Below, piece after piece: positions 53,241 through 64,000 of a stretch of DNA of 64,000 bases (the stretch's first letter is position 1; each line of letters opens with the position of its first letter). The stretch is from Bremia lactucae. Lineage: Eukaryota > Oomycota > Peronosporomycetes > Peronosporales > Peronosporaceae. The position numbers were made by a program, and so were the translations under genes. The notes under the pieces were generated by a model. That model was not told the origin of the DNA and did not search any database. It was given only the letters and a program-made list of their open reading frames with translations. The stretch lies in assembly GCF_004359215.1 (NCBI RefSeq), contig NW_027152213.1:881535-945534 (forward strand), given 5' to 3'.

Positions 53241-56200
53241 AAAAAAGACGAGAAATGGTTATGGAACGCTGATTGTCAGCGTTCCTATGAAGGTATCAAG
53301 CAAAGCTTGATGCAATCGCCCATGTTGGCGAATCCATATCAAGACAGACCATTCCAGGTGGTCTGTGACGCCAGCGATTTCGCAATCGGCTGTGCGTTAA
53401 TGCAATACGATGCAGGCGCTCGGAGCGCGTCGTTAATTACCACTCGCGTCAGCTGCACCCAGCTGATCGCAATTACCCAGTGCATGACAAGAAACTCCTT
53501 GCCATGAAAAATGCACTGGCTGAATTTAGGGTCTATCTCCTCGGAGATAGACCGTTCATCGTTTATACGGACCATGCATCACTACGCACGGCCGTAAACA
53601 GCCCACACCTCTCGCAAAGAATAGCGAGGTGGCTATCCTTCTTCAAGGAGTATAATTTTTCCATGTAATATAAACCAGGACGACTAAATGTCGTCGCTCA
53701 TGTGTTATCACGCCGACCCGATTTCGAGACGGCTGCGTATTCCAACAGTGAATTTTTTTCTGCTGTTGCTACACTCATTTCAAGTGTTCCGTCATCAACC
53801 TTGTTTCATTAAAAAAAAGAAAGCTTTCGCAGAAGATAAGAGCCTTCTGCGTTTAATTGATCATCTGGTGAACCCATCCGATAATTCATTTAAAGACTTA
53901 TCGGCTTTATATCGATCGTCATCCGATCGATACACAACATGCAACGGCTTATTGTATTACACAGCCGTTGCCGGCTACACTCCACGTGTCGTCGTCCCAA
54001 CTCACAATGATTTGCGCTTGCGCATCAGGTATGAGTGTCACGATGCACCAACAAGTGGGCATCGTGAACGTGAGAAAACTTATCTCACAGTAAGTCGCGA
54101 CTTTTACTGGCCCCACCAGTATCAGTTCGTGCGCAAGTACATTCGTGTTTGCGAAGAGTGTCAACGGGTGAAGCCTAGCCCTTCATCCCGTGACCCTCGC
54201 CAACCTTATTACTTCCTTCTGGCAGAATGTTGGCAGTCCGTATTTATGGACTTCGCCTTCGGTTCCCCGAAGACGATCACAAAAACAATTGAATCCTTGT
54301 TTTTGTAGACAGATTCACCAAAATGGTACATCTTGTTGCAAAACCAGAGTCGATCACGGCTCCAGACTGTGCCCGTGTCATTATCGACACGGTATTCAGA
54401 CTCCACGGTTGACCCCGTGAACTAGTCTCCGATAGAGATCCACGGTTCACGGCGGAGTTTTAGCAATCCGTGTTCCGAAAGATCGGAACACGGCTGACTA
54501 TGTCAACTTCTGATCATCCAGAGACAGATGGTCAGACGAAACGCGTAAATCGCGTCCTCGAAGAGATACTTCGAGGTTATGTCCAATCATATCAGAATTA
54601 AAGCGAGTTTATACCGATGTTCGCGTTCGCCATCAACAATTCGGTGCATGCGTCGACAACGCATACACTGTTTTTCGTGAATGGCTTACGCCATCTACGC
54701 ATAGCCACCCGATTAGAGGGATCCTTTAGTTAGAGGGGGGGGGCTTGCAGAGGCAAAGCCATTTCTGGCTCATGCACATCACGCGTCGAAGTTACAAACG
54801 ACGCGAATGATGTCGATAGCTTCGCAATCGACATCGCAGATAAGAAAGATCTCATGGCAGTGCGAACAAAGCGCACTGAAAAGACAAAACAAATGAGTCA
54901 GTAGAGGAATTTCTGCTGGCTCGAGTATCAGTAGTTCGTTTCGTACAGCATTCTATTGCTTACGCAGTATACCGGCAGAAACGGAACGCAGACAATCATG
55001 AAAGAGCAAATGTTCTTTCATTTAAAATTAATGATCTAGTACTAGTGTCTACGTTAAACTTACCTAAGCGTGTAGTCACGAATGTGGGTAGAAATAAACA
55101 ACTACTCAAGTTCATTGGGCCATTCCGTGTACTGGATCGCAGGGGCAATGCGTACAATAGAATTGCCACGTAGGATGCGAACGCATCCTACGTTTTACGT
55201 TGGTCGGATCCGCCCGTACCATCAGTACGCGGTTTCTTCCGAGGACGGATCTGATCACCCTTTTCAAGAATCCCTAAACGATTCTTGTTGTCACGAACCA
55301 GATTCTCATGTTGACTCTGGTGATTTCTCATGCCGAATCCGAAGTTCCTCGAAATCGCGACGAGATGTCGACAGCTCGTCACGAAGAGCGTGACATTTCC
55401 GTTCGTACCTTAACATTAAGTACGCACTTTTCGAACGGACTTTCAACCGTTCCATACGGTGAGTTTGCACCGTCTGTTTCAACGAGTGGAGCTTACCGCT
55501 CTCGTGATCAAGACCCTCCTCCAATACATGGAGGTAGTGGTCGAGTTTGTCGATCTTCGACTCTAAATCCGACACATAGGTCGGAACTAAATTTCCTTCC
55601 TCCACCACAACCATTAGTGGATTTCCACGGTGGTCAACGTCTCCTTGTGGAACGTATCGTAAACCACCGTGATGTGAAGGGGCAGCGAACGAGTTATCTT
55701 GTTCGCTGGCGCGGTTATCCACCTTCGCATGACAGCTGGAAGCCTCGTTCCCAGCTGGTTGTTGACGTTGAGGGCCTCGTCGTCAGTATGACGAGACCCA
55801 TCCGATGGATCAGAAGGTCCATCGGAAAACACGCGCCCCTGGCGCATGTAAATTGATTGCAAAACGTCAATCGCATCGCGCATCTCGATCGAGATGCGAG
55901 TCCTTCCCCAGGGCGAAGAAAGGGAATAAACATCTCATTTTACTCGTTTCGTGTTGTCGACACAACACGGATAGGGATCACCCCACGTGAGGCATGGAAG
56001 TCCTGCCTCACGAGACACCCGATGCAGTTTAAATTGTGCACCAGTTGGAGTTCGGTTTCAAACTTAACGCGAATTGCGTTAAGTCTTTAAAGCCAGGCTT
56101 CGCGTCCAATGTCTTTGACATTGCGAATAAACGCGCTCCAGGCTTGCATCAACGAGATTTTATCTCACTTGTTGCTGCCACTATACCATCGTTGCTTAAG

Positions 56201-56451
56201 AAAAGCATCGAGATAAAAATCTTCCTCAGCGCGAAAATTCTTCGCGCTGGGATCAAGGCCATGTAGCTTTGTCGCAATAAAGAAGGGATATTTTTTATGA
56301 GGAGCAGTCTCTCCAGAAAAGCTACTGACTAGCCGTTCGGGCAAAAGTCACGGCTTCTTCTCAGGGGCAAGACGAGACATTTTATTGTCTGCGCTTCCCT
56401 GAGTGGTACACATTGAAGCAGGGGTACTACAAGAACTTTAAATACGATGGC
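53147..56451 (+). repeat. 3,305-bp identical block, second copy
   Basis: See 42033-45337. It covers the RT end, RNase H, integrase, chromodomain and most of the 3' region, stops and frameshifts included. Shared damage shows that the identity is not due to selection on protein. Confidence 0.95.
53300..54795 (+). pseudogene. Copy D RNase H and integrase
   Basis: Same sequence and same defects as copy C (RNase H 53354-53668; HHCC finger 54029-54174; first core block 54225-54270 followed by a frameshift; TDGQTKRVNRVLEEIL block near 54524-54579). Listed separately because flanks and history differ. Confidence 0.85.
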
Positions 56452-56880
56452 TTACGCCATCGTCATCACCACGCACAGAGATAAGTGCGGGTGACGGCAC
56501 GGGAGACGGTGCTGGTGATGAGGAATCATCCTCATCGTCGGAACCAACATGTTATAGCGAGCGCTATTAGCACGTCTATCCGATTGAGCCCCGTCATTCG
56601 AAGGCTCGTAGTCAGCCGCCTGACGACGTTCAAACGACTGTTCTGCTCTCCCCGAGTCGGCTGTTTCGTCCGACTCGCATTCGTAGTCGACCTCCAAAGA
56701 GGGATCGCACTGACGTGGTGACTCACCACGTGCACCCGCAACATCTAGTGTTGCGGGAGAAGATGATTCGACGACAGACGAAAAGTCTGCCGTAAGATAC
56801 AATCATGCGTCACCCGCGGCTGCATGAACCGCAGCCGAAGGTTCCGCCCTATTCGCTGACCGCATGGACTCGTTAACCAT
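55960..56880 (-). other. asORF in copy D
   Basis: The minus frame 56802-56452 is open for 116 codons: ESSSPATLDVAGARGESPRQ, CDPSLEVDYECESDETADSG, AADYEPSNDGAQSDR. Below 56451 it is identical to copy C (EKKP, FYLDAFLKQRWYSGSN, AFIRNVKDIGREAWL near 56130-56090). This is the best-preserved acidic part of the asORF in the window. Confidence 0.5.
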
Positions 56881-56999
56881 GCGATAGAATTAAAAAGGAT
56901 GGTTTTGACCGATCAACATCGTTTTCACTTAAGTGGTCTTATAGTGACCACCCTGTTCAATGACAGTCAGGCGGGATAATGAAAACGTTTTAAGTTGTC

Positions 57000-57199
57000 A
57001 ACATCAATCTTTGTTTTTTATTTAATTAAATAAACAGACGGTGTAATATTATCGCTGCAATGCAACTCCGCCAATTTGTAAAAAAAGACGTTTTAATGAA
57101 GAATCTTCAAGATAGAAGGTTCAAAATGCCAGTGTAATATTCTTTTATCATACTTTTGTAGCAGCTTTAGCTTTTGTGTTGTACAATTTCAAGACATTG
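57000..57199 (+). promoter_or_regulatory. Upstream region of the TMEM14 gene
   Basis: Host-type AT-rich sequence between the end of copy D and the gene. A pyrimidine-rich string ending TTTTGTAG at 57154-57161 could be a 3' splice site of an upstream 5'UTR intron. No core promoter motif is assigned. Confidence 0.35.
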
Positions 57200-57523
57200 A
57201 TGGCGCAACATCCGACGTACATGATGGCGGGTTTGCTCACAGTTGGTAGCGTACTCGGTTATCTGAAGTCCAGAAGCATTCCATCACTGGTGGCGGGCGT
57301 ATCACTCGGTGCGGGATTTGGTGTTGCGGGCTACCTGCTGCAAAAAGGCGACATGACAAATGGACATGGTGTGGCCCTACTCGTATCGTCGATCACCATG
57401 GGCGCCATGGGTATTCGTGCTGTGCGCACTAAGAAGCCATTGCCTGTCACAATTGCTTCACTGGGAACTATATCGGCTGCTTACCATGCTCATCGTTTTA
57501 ACGAGTGGCTCGACCAGGAGTAG
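57200..57523 (+). CDS. TMEM14/FAX family small membrane protein, 107 aa
   Basis: Starts at ATG 57200 (MAQHPTYMMAGLLTVGSVLG). The frame is open upstream to 57176 but without an ATG. Three or four hydrophobic helices are visible: residues about 8-22, 27-47 (SLVAGVSLGAGFGVAGYLL), 56-72 and 80-98. The motif Y-L-K-S-x-S-I-P-S-L-x-A-G is the signature of the Tmemb_14 family. Members sit in mitochondrial or plastid envelope membranes and are linked to fatty acid or porphyrin transport, and the cargo here is unknown. The gene is intact and of normal length. It converges on the VIP1 gene with 139 bp between stop codons. Confidence 0.88.
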   Translation: MAQHPTYMMAGLLTVGSVLGYLKSRSIPSLVAGVSLGAGFGVAGYLLQKGDMTNGHGVALLVSSITMGAMGIRAVRTKKPLPVTIASLGTISAAYHAHRFNEWLDQE

Positions 57524-57662
57524 CACAGCCCCTAATTTCCAGAAAAAATTCTTGAAAGTATCTAAATGAACAACTTCGATGGTGCCAGACATATTTCGCT
57601 TTGACTCATATTTCGCTTTGAATCATATACTGTATTGGTATAAACGTAAACCAATAATTATG

Positions 57663-60600
57663 TTAGACAGAAGTGCTTTGAACAGATGAGACACAGGCCG
57701 CTAACATGTCTTCAAACATGACCCCAGTCATATTTCTAGTGAGGTAAATCATATCCTCTACTCCATCCGCTCCGTCAGGAGAGTCTGCAAGTCCATCTTT
57801 AACACCGGGTGAGAACGAAATTTCCACGCGAAAGCGTTCCTCGCTGTCCTCGGGCAGCGAAGGAGTTTCAAAAACACGAATTACGACGTGCGCGAGGTAA
57901 TTAATTTCAGCAACGCGGTCTAACGCACGCCCGCTACTGTCGGAGATGAGCTTTGACTCGCGAAAAATGTACTTGCGCAGCGTCATGTGATCACTGACGT
58001 TGATTCCCATACGCTTTAAAATTTCATTACTGTATTGTTCTTGTTCAAGCGAAATGACATACTCACCATCCTCGCCGCCTTCATGCCGAGACCGCCATGA
58101 TGGACACTGAAAACGCAGTACATTCAACAGCGTGTGAAGGTGACTCTCACTCGTAAAGTAAAGACGCGTGCGAATTTGTGTACCCGGACTCTTAATCTGA
58201 AGCTCTTTTGCAAACGACGGATCTAATCGATAACCATTATGCTCAATGTCCTGATCAGCAAGATCGACGGCGCTCTCGTCAACAATATTTCCATTTCCAT
58301 AAAGACTTCTTGAAGAAAAAGGCGTTTGCTCGAGTCCTGCCGATGCTGACATGACAGTCACAATATCGGCTCGAATCTTTGCGCACAGCGCTTGTGAAAC
58401 ACGGTTGCCAATTGATTGCTTTTCCGAAATATCCATCCCATACTCTTGTGAAACGTAGCATCGAGCAAGCGCCTCGGCGAGCTTAAAGAGTTCAAGACCG
58501 CATTTCCAGCCAACGTTGGAGTTGTGAAGCAAATCATACTTAATGCAGTCATGCACATCAGGTATTTTGCTCAAGTTAAAAGTGTCCGTCTTAGTTGAGT
58601 AAAAGTCACGATAGATTTTATTCCAGCGCTCGTACATTAAAGAAAATGTTTCACCCATGTACAGCGGAGAGGTTTCATCTGCTTCTACAAAAGCAAACCA
58701 AAAAGAAGACGATAGTGTTAAATGTATGCAATAAATATGTCTCTGTATTATGCTCTGTCCACTTACGTTTGTCCAGCACATGCTCCGCGATTTCAGTCCG
58801 GAGCTTGCGAACAAGCTCTAGCAGACGAACTAGTGCTTCTTTCGGATTTTTTATAATTTCCAAAGCTTGGATAACTGATTTTGTATTTAGTGGAGCAATT
58901 GCAGCCTTCATTTCTTCCATGGAAGAATAGTCTCGCTGCAGTAACGCCTTCAGCTTAATTTTAATAAGCTGCATCTCTTCGTTAGCATCGGCTTGCCCAG
59001 AGTGATCTAGCATTTTATTTGCATCTAAAGATGACACAGTCATGGTCAGCATGAGCTAAACAATGTTATAACAGCATGAATATACCTCTTCCAAGAGTTG
59101 TAACGAGGCTGACAAGAATAGGAGTGAGATCTCCGTCCAGTTCCAAAAAACCTTTCGCAAATGCAGCTGCAGTCACTTGCACGCGTCCTTCGTCTGATGT
59201 GAAAATTTTTAGATCGTGACGAAACGTTGAGTGCAAGCGAAGTAAGCCCCCTTCTTCGCCTTCAATCGGATACAACTTGTTTCTAAATAGCTTTCCTAGC
59301 TCTTCTCCTTGTTTCATACCACGTTCTGTGACGTCACCTCCCCACTTTAAAATCATAAGAACCCTCGGCTTGTCGGTTCCTTCTCGCACATCAGTATTTG
59401 CTGCGGCAGCCGCCGCGTAGCTTTTGTGCGGTTTGAACTGTACCTTTCGATTTATGCCAGCAAACTTCCATCGCTCCAACACGCGCTTCATCTGTAATAG
59501 CTTTTCAAAACTGTCACCACCCTCAACTTCCCACACCGCATCCTTCAAGCCGACACCAGGGGCGTAAGCCTTTATTAGGCTACGCACGAGGTCAAGCAGC
59601 TCCTGAAGATCAGCAACCGCCTTGACTTTCACCTCATCATATTTGTCATCACTCCGCCGCTTCTCATAAAAGTCGACAAGGTCTTGTTCCCAAACAACAG
59701 TTTTAAGCTTCTGCTTAGGAGTGCGGTCACCATGACGTACCACAGCAATCACGCAACGCAAGGTCTCGCTACTCTCGTCATCCGGCAAATTACTAGTGCT
59801 ACTGGCACTAGCTACGCTTAATTCAGAGACATCTGAGCCTGACCTCGGTCGAGGATGAGTATGGTCACGCCACTCATTACTTCCAACACTGGGCTCTGTA
59901 GCATACTGTGGGCACATCTGCGTACCCAATGAGTTGGCACGGCGTTGGCGAAAGTATCGCGAACGCAAGGCCGACACTAAATAATTATGCAAAATAAGCC
60001 CACAATCATCATAATACTTTTTCGAGTTCTTGACAAAACTCCAACCGTTTACATCACATACGTAGGAATTGCCTCGAACACGCAGCAAGTCAAGCCCGCA
60101 CACCGTCTGCTGGAACGCGATGCACACTTTTCGTGCCATTTCCTTCTCCGTCGAATTCAAAATGACCGGATAACGCACTTCTTTGCCCACTGAGTCACGT
60201 AACACACGGCCATCGAGCACCGGCGACTTCCGAGCCTCTGCGTGTCCATAACTCGATCCAACAGTGTATACTTTGACGTCCGTCCCTTGCGTATTCAAAA
60301 ACTCTTCGTAGATGTACGAGCCATCGCGTCTAACATGATTAACATCCGGGTAGAACTCACTGGATCGATCCCCAATCTTTCGAAAAAGACGTTTGCTGCC
60401 TCCACCAGCACTTGTCGGATAGTAAATGTAAATGTTGTGGTCCTCCGCGTCTGCAGGTTTCTCTACAAACGGTTTGTTGATGCGGACACCATTAATTTCG
60501 ACGTAATTGTCATGCTCAATAAGCTTATCTTGATTTCCATCCGGAAGATCTCGATTCACAACAACGTGACGCGGTACCTGGATGCCATGTCGCGTGAGCA

Positions 60601-60949
60601 GCGCGTATACTTTGCGGCGATCAAAGAGCACGTGTTGCATACTCAACTCATTGACTAGTACAGGACGTACGCGATTCACATACTCCTCAGCCTTCTTTAG
60701 TGGAAAACCAGTCGAATAGAATGAAATTAACGCGTCACACTCCGGCCACCTCTCCACAGGATGATTGATGATCGTGTCATCATCAAAAACGAGAACGTCA
60801 AACTGCCGCTTCTTCTCAAGACGATACAAGATTTCGCGCATAGGCTTCGATCGCGTCTTCTTCTCCATCGCACATACGCCCACCACGTACTTGGACATGA
60901 TTGGCGGTGACGAGCACGAAGTTGACGTTCTCACTAAGAGTGGCTGCAT
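57663..60949 (-). CDS. VIP1/PPIP5K-type inositol pyrophosphate kinase-phosphatase, three exons, 1047 aa
   Basis: Exons: 60949-59086, 59024-58767 and 58684-57663. Joined length is 3,144 nt, an exact multiple of three ending in TAA. The N-terminal ATP-grasp kinase is about residues 20-330 (YVVGVCAMEKKTRSKPM; FVEKPADAEDHNIYIYYP; YIYEEFLNTQGTDVKVYTVG; DVNGWSFVKNSKKYYDD). A Ser-rich linker spans about 345-395. The histidine acid phosphatase-like domain starts at RHGDRTP (405-411) and includes LKWGGDVTERG and the late motif LYFTSESHLHTLLNVLR. The family makes and trims 1-InsP7 and InsP8, controlling phosphate sensing and growth. All key motifs are present. An in-frame Met at residue 18 is an alternative start. 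Confidence 0.93.
58685..58766 (-). other. Intron 2 of the VIP1 gene, 82 bp
   Basis: Donor GTAAGT (58766-58761) and acceptor TTTTGTAG (ending 58685). Splicing joins DK|Q|ADETSPLYM and removes a stop-terminated read-through. Confidence 0.9.
59025..59085 (-). other. Intron 1 of the VIP1 gene, 61 bp
   Basis: Donor GTATAT (59085-59080) and acceptor CATCTTTAG (ending 59025). Splicing joins VTTLGR|DANKMLD, the expected continuation of the phosphatase-like domain. The size is typical of oomycete introns. Confidence 0.88.
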
Positions 60950-61582
60950 GGGTTCGAATATGAGTGATGAAAGGTTATTTATTCAAACTAATTTTGCTGA
61001 ACGAGTTTGCGGCCCGGTCTCATCAAAATTAAAAAGTCCAGCGGGGATTGTTCTGAAGCCAAAATGATGCGTTCATGAGGCAAAAAGCAGTTGAGAATCT
61101 GCCCAATGAACGGTCGAGCTATTAATACACCTCGAGATGTGATGCGACTGAGAACAACACTTTAAGAAGCAGCATGAAAGATTGATGGCTTGAAAATGCG
61201 ACAATGAGAAGGCAATGCGAAGACGTCGACGAGTCACTATCATGTTTTTTTAAATAGCGTTCGCGACAAGACAGCCGTCGTGGTGACTGCCGGTTATTGT
61301 TTCGGCCAACCAATTTCGAGTGTCCTGTGTATTTCTGATAAAAATATCAAATCATGCGAAACCAATTTATTTGGGTAGGACTATTCCCGATTGTCTACCT
61401 ACAGAACTTTTGATCTGAACGCTAGCGATGAGAAATTAACAGATTTATAGGCATGAAAGCAATCTTTTAAGCAACACGAAAACGCGAGATGGTCCAAGCG
61501 AGCAGAAACTCGGAGCGCACACAGTACTATTCTCTTGCATGAACGATTAAATGAGTGGAGTAGCAACGGACTAAAAGGCCTA
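60950..61582. other. Upstream region of the VIP1 gene
   Basis: Presumably the promoter and 5' untranslated region of the minus-strand VIP1 gene. Only short unrelated open frames occur (for example 61313-61122, 61593-61399), with no recognisable product. Confidence 0.4.
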
Positions 61583-61730
61583 ATGTTACACACCCTTTAA
61601 GTACTTAGCGGGAAGTCACTTACTTCATATGAAGTAACATGGCCTGCCACTGGGTGAGGATCACATGGTGACCCACCCTTGTGTAGGTGATGTACATAGG
61701 TACTTCCACATTGAAAGGTATAACGTCCAA
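61583..61730 (+). repeat. Family II LTR scrap
   Basis: TGTTACACACCCTTTAAGTA, CACCCTTGTGTAGGTGATG and CATTGAAAGGTATAACGTC follow the order seen at 19464-19600. It is interrupted at 61731 by the family I LTR. Confidence 0.6.
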
Positions 61731-62170
61731 TGTAACGGGGTGTATCGTTACATGAAACTAATACTTAGAGGTTGTTTATTAATATATTATTTGAAAGGTA
61801 GATAATATTTGTAAAATATTACTTTACATGGTAATATTCTAAAAGCTTATCCATTGGTAGATATAGACCACTATATCTACTTCCTCCGCGGTCCAGTCAG
61901 CGCTGGACACGCGCAAAGAGAGAAACAGATAAGACTTTATTACATGTTTTGTATAAGTTTATAATTAAAATACTATTAAATAGATAGAACAGAAGAACTT
62001 AATTATATTAAATACAGTTTTACATTAACCCTTTTTAAAGCAAGTGTTTTAAAGAGAGTCTTCCCCTGCACGTACTAGTGTACGTGAAGTGACGTGAGGC
62101 ATCACTCGCACTGAGACAGTGCGAAGTGGACTTGTACTGAAGCAGTACAAGTCAGTAGCGCTCCGTTACA
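61731..62170 (+). repeat. 5' LTR of family I copy E
   Basis: 440 bp, TGTAACGGGGTG...CTCCGTTACA, complete. A primer site CCTGGCAGCACTTAG follows. It contains the hairpin cluster of the family at 62068-62155 (CACGTAC...GTACGTG, CGCACTG...CAGTGCG, ACTTGTACTG...CAGTACAAGT). Confidence 0.9.
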
Positions 62171-62227
62171 CCTGGCAGCACTTAGTAGTCCGTCCAAGGA
62201 CCACAGATCCATCATCTAACTTGGACA

Positions 62228-62568
62228 TGTTAGATGATAATGGAAATACGCATTACGTTTCGCGTGATAGCTACTTCTTTCTAAGTGACATAGGAAGGAG
62301 TGCGGTCAAACGAATGAGTTCGATTTTAGGAAACGATGCCACCTTGGCCATGCTGTCTGGTTTGGACAGAGATGCCCTTCATTCAGTTATTGCCAAGTTC
62401 ATTACAACATGATTTTGACGAGGCGAAGGAGAAGGTAGCCTTGCTTAATCAGCAATGCTCTCAACAGGCAGAACTATTGAGGTTACAACAGGTACAGACC
62501 CCTGTACCTGCGATGACGCACACGCGTCGTCCCGAAACCTTAAAGATTGACATCTCTAAGTATAGGGG
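62228..62568 (+). pseudogene. Gag N-terminal part of copy E
   Basis: MLDDNGNTHYVSRDSYFFLS, SILGNDATLAMLSGLDRDAL, then after a frameshift near 62403 DEAKEKVALLNQQCSQQAEL with coiled-coil character and RPETLKIDISKYRG. It is the best copy of the gag start in the window. Confidence 0.85.
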
Positions 62569-63249
62569 GCTCAAATATGTTGAGCGCGACATCCCTCCAA
62601 CGAGGATGACGGTGCGTTCAGCGACAGGCGCATCGATAACAGTAATGAAACGCGTAGTGAAATTTCACTACACGTTAAAAATTACAGTACGATTATGATT
62701 TCATCGTACTGGATTTGGATGAGAAATTTGATGTCATCCTAAGAAAATATGAGCCAAGAATCAGCTAGCAGCATCGATCCGTAAAGATATCTGCCACCTG
62801 TTCATCAGATGGCCATCTAATGAGCGTCCACAAGCGTGTGGACGTACTACGAGTGAGTCCGATGGCCTCACTTGTGGTACGGTCATTAGTACGACTGCAC
62901 AAGATCACAGTGTGATTACTATACACCCTGTGGAGTCAGCTGTCGGCTGCTGTGCGAATGCACAGGCAGCGCCGAAGGTCCACCACTCGAATAAGTCGAG
63001 TGGTCTGAGACATGAATGAACGCCTAGCGGGCGACATCCAAGGAAGATACCGGTTGTCCAAAATAAACAACACGATGATCCTAGGTCGAGTTGAGAGTCG
63101 ACCGTAGAGGACCCGACTGTGATAGCGCAATCACAGTTGGAAGACGTTGAGGGAATAAGTCCCCACGTACTTGAGGTGAATTCACCTTAAATATAGTTAA
63201 TGCTGAAGTGACTAGACTTCAGCATACCGATGGATTAATCCCTCGGCAG

Positions 63250-63806
63250 CATTTGGATATATCCCAGGAAGAAACCGAGACATTGAATGTCTTGGTTGAT
63301 GACGGATCAAGAGTAGGCGCTTATACTCTTGATCTGTTTGCGCCTCCGAAGTTAACTTCGGAGATAACTCAATTACCAACCCTAGAACCCAAGCAATTCT
63401 TGAGAGAACTGCATAGTAATAGAATCAAACAGATCTGCGTACTCGTCACAGAGGACGAATACGTAACCGATATTAGGTCAGCGGTAATTTTTGCAGAGAA
63501 CGAACGGGTTCTCAGCAGCTCATCGATGGACGAAAGTGTCCTCGATGTGAAGACTCGGATTGAGAGATATACTACTCAATCCTGGGAGTCACTTAAGACA
63601 AATCCTTTATACAAGGATTTGATTGAATTCAGGGATGTATTCCCTGAAGCAGTTCCATGCGAGTTGCCTAAGGATAAAGGCACTCGACATGAGATCGAGC
63701 TCAAACCGGGCTCGAAGTACTGTGTCATGAAGCAGTGGCCACTGCCTCGTGAACAAGTACTTGCGATCGATAAATTCTTTACCGATCGAGTAAAAGCGGG
63801 CCATGT
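63250..63806 (+). pseudogene. Protease-RT linker and RT start of copy E
   Basis: The plus frame from about 63250 reads LVDDGSRVGAYTLDLFAPPK, SSSMDESVLDVKTRIERYTT, DVFPEAVPCELPKDKGTRHE and VMKQWPLPREQVLAIDKFF without a stop up to the gap. This part could belong to a less damaged pol. Confidence 0.8.
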
Positions 63807-64000
63807 NNNNNNNNNNNNNNNNNNNNNNNNNNNNNNNNNNNNNNNNNNNNNNNNNNNNNNNNNNNNNNNNNNNNNNNNNNNNNNNNNNNNNNNNNNNNNN
63901 NNNNNNNNNNNNNNNNNNNNNNNNNNNNNNNNNNNNNNNNNNNNNNNNNNNNNNNNNNNNNNNNNNNNNNNNNNNNNNNNNNNNNNNNNNNNNNNNNNNN
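63807..64000. other. Assembly gap (run of n)
   Basis: All bases are n. The remainder of copy E is not represented. Confidence 1.

Larger units (their letters stand above)
52140..56990 (+). mobile_element. Family I gypsy copy D, plus strand
   Basis: Pre-RT and RT (52140-53240), RNase H (53300-53775), integrase (53776-54795), tail, linker and chromodomain (54900-55859; chromodomain 55632-55781), 3' region with asORF. It stops about 56990, just before the purine tract, and has no 3' LTR. The block 53147-56451 is identical to copy C. All coding parts are broken. Confidence 0.9.
62171..63806 (+). mobile_element. Family I gypsy copy E, internally deleted, runs into the gap
   Basis: Gag N-terminus (62228-62565), then a direct switch near 62568 to sequence that lies downstream of protease in other copies. 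Next come the protease end (62600-62740), linker (62760-63250) and RT start (63280-63800), cut by the n run. The capsid, nucleocapsid and protease active site, about 1.2 kb, are missing. Confidence 0.88.

Noticed and set aside
57176..57199. An earlier start (57176) for the TMEM14 gene
   Set aside because: The upstream in-frame codons are GTG and TTG. The first ATG is at 57200, and the protein from there has the normal family start.
59987..61067. Plus-strand frames of up to 138 codons over the VIP1 gene
   Set aside because: They are complementary to the conserved kinase domain and contain no recognisable protein.

Overview
The window looks like a repeat-rich chromosomal segment of an oomycete (Phytophthora or downy-mildew type). 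The evidence is short GT-AG introns (61 and 82 bp), compact host genes stranded in LTR-retrotransposon sequence, and gypsy pol proteins of the oomycete chromodomain type. The species cannot be fixed from the sequence alone. Assembly gaps are a single n at 19463 and a run of n from 63807 to the end.

Only three intact host genes are convincing. One is a triple-PH-domain protein (20298-22274, minus). The other two form a convergent pair: a TMEM14-type small membrane protein (57200-57523, plus) and a VIP1/PPIP5K inositol pyrophosphate kinase with three coding exons (60949-57663, minus). A decayed host-like gene may lie at about 4000-4850. Nearly everything else is retrotransposon.

Layout. 1-3896: 3' half of a family I chromodomain gypsy element (plus) with its 3' LTR. 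3897-7092: decayed sequence, an LTR end and a family III gypsy pol relic (minus). 7093-16860: a minus-strand family I element split by a full-length Copia element (9906-13540, 5-bp target duplication AGTTT). 15411-19462 and 25052-29103: a 4,052-bp inverted repeat whose 5.6-kb spacer holds the PH gene. 23060-25890: a minus family I gag-PR-RT piece. 27658-30483: a plus family I pol. 30484-36880: a minus family II gypsy. 36895-46198: a plus family I element with a second Copia (37986-40965) wedged inside. 46199-51850: family II gag and family III pol relics. 52140-56990: another plus family I element sharing a 3,305-bp identical block with the one at 42033. 57000-61580: host gene island. 61583-63806: LTR remnants and an internally deleted family I element running into the gap.

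The most unusual signals are three. First, family I gypsy elements are packed from LTR to LTR with short hairpins, and separate copies show paired compensatory changes in both stem arms and inverted hairpin loops. Second, an antisense reading frame between the chromodomain and the 3' LTR shares protein motifs across divergent elements. Third, the Copia LTRs contain a tRNA-like Pol III A-box/B-box module, and the two Copia copies share the same internal deletion and stop codons, so they look like a non-autonomous lineage.
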